Shown here: one piece after another, positions 61,894-64,000 of the stretch
How the letters are laid out: every line of letters begins with the position of its first letter
Numbering within the stretch: the first letter of the stretch is position 1
Assembly (NCBI GenBank): GCA_009695065.1
Contig: SIBR01000003.1
Location: forward strand, 62,001-126,000
DNA length: 64,000 nt
Origin: Opitutus sp.
Lineage (GTDB): Bacteria; Verrucomicrobiota; Verrucomicrobiae; Opitutales; Opitutaceae
Direction: 5' to 3'
The notes under the pieces: generated by a model
Databases searched by the model: none
The model's input: only the letters and a program-made list of their open reading frames with translations
Told to the model about the DNA's origin: nothing
Translations under genes and position numbers: made by a program

Positions 61894-62928
61894 GTCGCAC
61901 CTCCGCGGTGGATGACGCCGAGCAGGGCGCGGCGTTTGCGTTCGAGGCACCAGCCGAGCCCGAGCACGATGGCTCCGCTCACGAGGAACATCAGCCCCTG
62001 GTTCAGCATCCAGCTGAAGATGTCGAAGTAGCGCGTGAACAGGTTCAGGGCGATGCACGCGATCGCAAGGTTCACGAGCCACGGCGAAAGCAGCCGCCAT
62101 TCCCCTCATTTGCGCCACGCCGCGACCGCACCGGCCAGCACCGCCGCCACGAGGAGCACCAGCGCGGGTTCGCGCAGCGTTGTCTCGTGGTGATTCCACC
62201 ACGACTTGTGCGCAAACCCCGCGGCGTAGACGGTTCCGCAGACCACCGCCACCGGCCCGGCCTGCTGCATCCGGGCGAAACCCTGCCACGCTTCGGTCCA
62301 GATAAACGCCGCCCAATAGAGCATCAGCGATCCGCCCAGGAGGACGAATGGCAGGCTGAAATCGCCGGAGTAGTCGGAGCTGGCGGTGAGGCGCAGCCAG
62401 CCGTCGCGGGCGGTCGACTCGACCACCAGCCACGAGTAGACGGCGACCAGCAGCACGAAAAACGCCCCCCCGGGCCCGGGTGAGGAAGGGAATCGCGGCA
62501 ATGCCTGCCGCCCACACGAGGACGGCGTTGCCCGCCCGGCCGCCGAGGTGAAAGATCTGGCTCACAAGCGCGATGCCCAGGAGGAACAGGACGCAGCCGG
62601 CCATGATGAACGCCTCGCCCAGTTTCGGGAAATCGGCGCGCTGGAATTTCAGCCAGTAACCGCCGGCGTGGGCCCCGGCCAGCAGCACGACCAGCCCGCC
62701 GATTTTCACCCAGCGATGAATGGCCTGCCAGTTGGCGCTGATGATCAGCGCCAGGCCGACGACACAGAGCACCGCGCCGAGGAGGCTGATGATCGTCAGG
62801 AAGCGCGAGGCCGCGGCTCCGTCCGCCTCCGGATGCAGGGCGCGCAGACGCTCCGCCTGCTCGGGCGAAATGACTCCTGCCGCGACCCAGCGCGGGGATT
62901 CCTTCCGCAGTCGCGATTCGAACGACAT
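61890..62928 (-). pseudogene. DUF2157 membrane protein, frameshift in a C7 run plus in-frame TGA
   Basis: The N-terminal third reads LRKESPRWVAAGVISPEQAE and RFLTIISLLGAVLCVVGLAL, typical of DUF2157, with further helices to FLTRARG. At the C7 run 62465-62471 the frame is lost; one base fewer gives AFFVLLVAVYSWLVVESTAR and several more helices. TGA at 62106-62108 then follows AWRK, after which the frame resumes GEWRLLSPWLVNLAIACIAL to the family-like end at 61890. The repaired protein would be about 345 residues with ten or so helices. Partner of the broken GDYXXLXY gene. Confidence 0.72.
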
Positions 62929-63226
62929 GTCCGAGGGTCGTTATTCGCGAGATCCGAGGCAAGTCTCGGGGGATCGGCGCCGGGAGCTGGAGCGCCAGGG
63001 ATGTCGGCCGGCGTCGTACGGACTCCGATCAGCGAACTCCAGGCCCCAGAGGGAATTTATGTGCGGTACTCCCCCTCGCGAGCGCTACTCAAATCATGGC
63101 GTCAACCAATAATTGACAACGTGGTTGGGGTGGGCGAGGCCTGCGCAGTTGGGTGCGAAAGGTGGGCATTGCGCAGGGTCGCTCCGGGGGTTGCGTCCGA
63201 TCCGCGGTATTTCCAGCCTTGGCGCC
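62929..63226. other. Intergenic region without a supported gene
   Basis: A 298-bp gap between the divergent DUF2157 remnant and the gene at the right edge. It contains a short AT-rich pocket at 63095-63125 with CAACCA...TGGTTG arms and an isolated TTGACA at 63113, but no matching -10 box. No open frame here looks coding. Confidence 0.5.
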
Positions 63227-64000
63227 ATGGCCGATTACGTGACGGCGCAGCTGGCGCCGACGCAGCGCAAACCGAGTTTTCCGATTGCCCCGGATTTGCG
63301 CGGTTACCTGCGCCGTTACAAACGGGAACGCGAACTGCCGGTGACCTATGAGCGGCTGCGGGCCTTTCAGGAAGTGATCCCGCTCACAGATGACAATGGC
63401 CGGCCCACGCTCTGGGACACGGTCATCTACGATGCGAACGAGATGCCCGCGCTCAACGAGGCGCTGAAACAGGTTTACGCGTGGCTCAAGGTCGATGGCG
63501 ACCTCTCGGTGGTCGGCCATCTTTACGTCGACCGCGTGGATTTCTGCACGTTCGGCAACTCGACGCCCTTTCGCATCCGGATCGTCAATGCCTACAACGA
63601 CAACCAGGACTACTTTTACGTCAAGAAGGCCGACGCCTCGCGGGTTTACGGACTCGAACTTGAGCACCTGTTGTCGCCGAACCGTCTCAACTTCATCACG
63701 CACGGTAACACGCTCGTCGAGGAGCACGTCGCGGGCATTCCCGGCGACATGTTTATCGAGCACTGGCTGGGCCGGCCCGATCTGAAGCCGATTCGCGTCG
63801 CCAAGGAACTGGTGAAGTTCAACGAGCGCTGCTTCATCCGGCTGCTCGGCGACATGCGGTCCTACAATTTTGTCTTCGTGATCACGCCCGATTTCGAGGA
63901 ATCCCAGCTGCGCATCCGTGCCATGGACTTCGACCAGCAAAGCTACGATGGACGGAAGAAGTTCTACCTGCCGCAATTCTTCAAGGAGAACGCCTCGTTG
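63227..64000 (+). CDS. Hypothetical protein, cut by the right edge
   Basis: At least 258 residues from the ATG at 63227, with the 3' end outside the window. It begins MADYVTAQLAPTQRKPSFPI. Segments include LWDTVIYDANEMPALNEALK, VGHLYVDRVDFCTFGNSTPF, NRLNFITHGNTLVEEHVAGI and YNFVFVITPDFEESQLRIRA with FDQQSYDGRKKFYLPQF. The Gly-Asp-Met-Phe-Ile-Glu-His region and the DFDQQSYDG segment loosely recall kinase-like or HipA-like catalytic loops, but this is too weak to assign. No frame break is visible in the available part. Confidence 0.65.
   Translation, partial: MADYVTAQLAPTQRKPSFPIAPDLRGYLRRYKRERELPVTYERLRAFQEVIPLTDDNGRPTLWDTVIYDANEMPALNEALKQVYAWLKVDGDLSVVGHLYVDRVDFCTFGNSTPFRIRIVNAYNDNQDYFYVKKADASRVYGLELEHLLSPNRLNFITHGNTLVEEHVAGIPGDMFIEHWLGRPDLKPIRVAKELVKFNERCFIRLLGDMRSYNFVFVITPDFEESQLRIRAMDFDQQSYDGRKKFYLPQFFKENASL

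Noticed and set aside
21068..62928. Stop-codon recoding (selenocysteine or suppressed stop) as the reason for in-frame stops
   Set aside because: The interrupting stops are of all three kinds (TAG, TGA, TAA), all three also end intact genes, and most affected genes carry frameshifts too. Decay or error explains them better.

Overview
The window looks like the chromosome of a verrucomicrobium, most probably of the family Opitutaceae. It is GC-rich, with many GTG and TTG starts, few strong Shine-Dalgarno sites and a Gram-negative envelope gene set (LptF/G-type permease, arn genes, Do protease). That placement is inferred from gene content and protein style; I could run no search. I see no rRNA, tRNA, CRISPR array, prophage or classical insertion sequence.

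Layout. 1-9.2 kb: a broken SNF2/SWIM helicase cut by the left edge, glycyl-tRNA synthetase, an LTxxQ periplasmic protein, a Do-type protease, two membrane proteins and a scrambled YkgJ-like gene. 9.3-13.6 kb: a DUF4202 protein, a Rieske / cytochrome b-c fusion pair, then broken GNAT and DUF2007 genes. 13.6-17 kb: a carbohydrate ABC importer in which the solute-binding protein is fused to one permease. 17.3-21.3 kb: a RelE/ParE-like protein overlapping pssA, then dnaN and membrane proteins. 21.3-25 kb: molybdopterin genes moaA, moeA, moaC, moaD and moaE; fdhD lies at 46 kb. 25-28.7 kb: gnd, a candidate structured RNA, a methyltransferase and two related small membrane proteins. 28.8-32.4 kb: nadA-nadC-nadB. 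32.4-35.8 kb: a CDGSH protein, then a gmk/membrane protein/miaB operon interrupted by a four-helix-bundle gene framed by inverted repeats. 35.9-49.4 kb: mixed housekeeping genes plus a rhombosortase with a broken GlyGly-CTERM lipoprotein. 49.5-56.8 kb: a lipid A aminoarabinose (arn) operon with ArnA split into two genes and a dead pilin gene between them and arnC. 56.9-64 kb: holA, sugar isomerase and kinase genes, a putative glycosylase, a decayed DUF2157/GDYXXLXY pair and a partial gene at the right edge.

The most striking property is selective decay. Ten accessory genes carry frameshifts or in-frame stops, often several each. About fifty others, including every long core gene (glyS, degP, dnaN, gnd, nad, miaB, arn, holA), read through cleanly. 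Random sequencing error would not spare core genes so consistently, so I favour real pseudogene formation, as in a lineage that recently changed lifestyle. The other main candidates for something new are the four-helix-bundle element with terminal inverted repeats in the miaB operon, the roughly 150-nt RNA after gnd, and the binding-protein/permease fusion.
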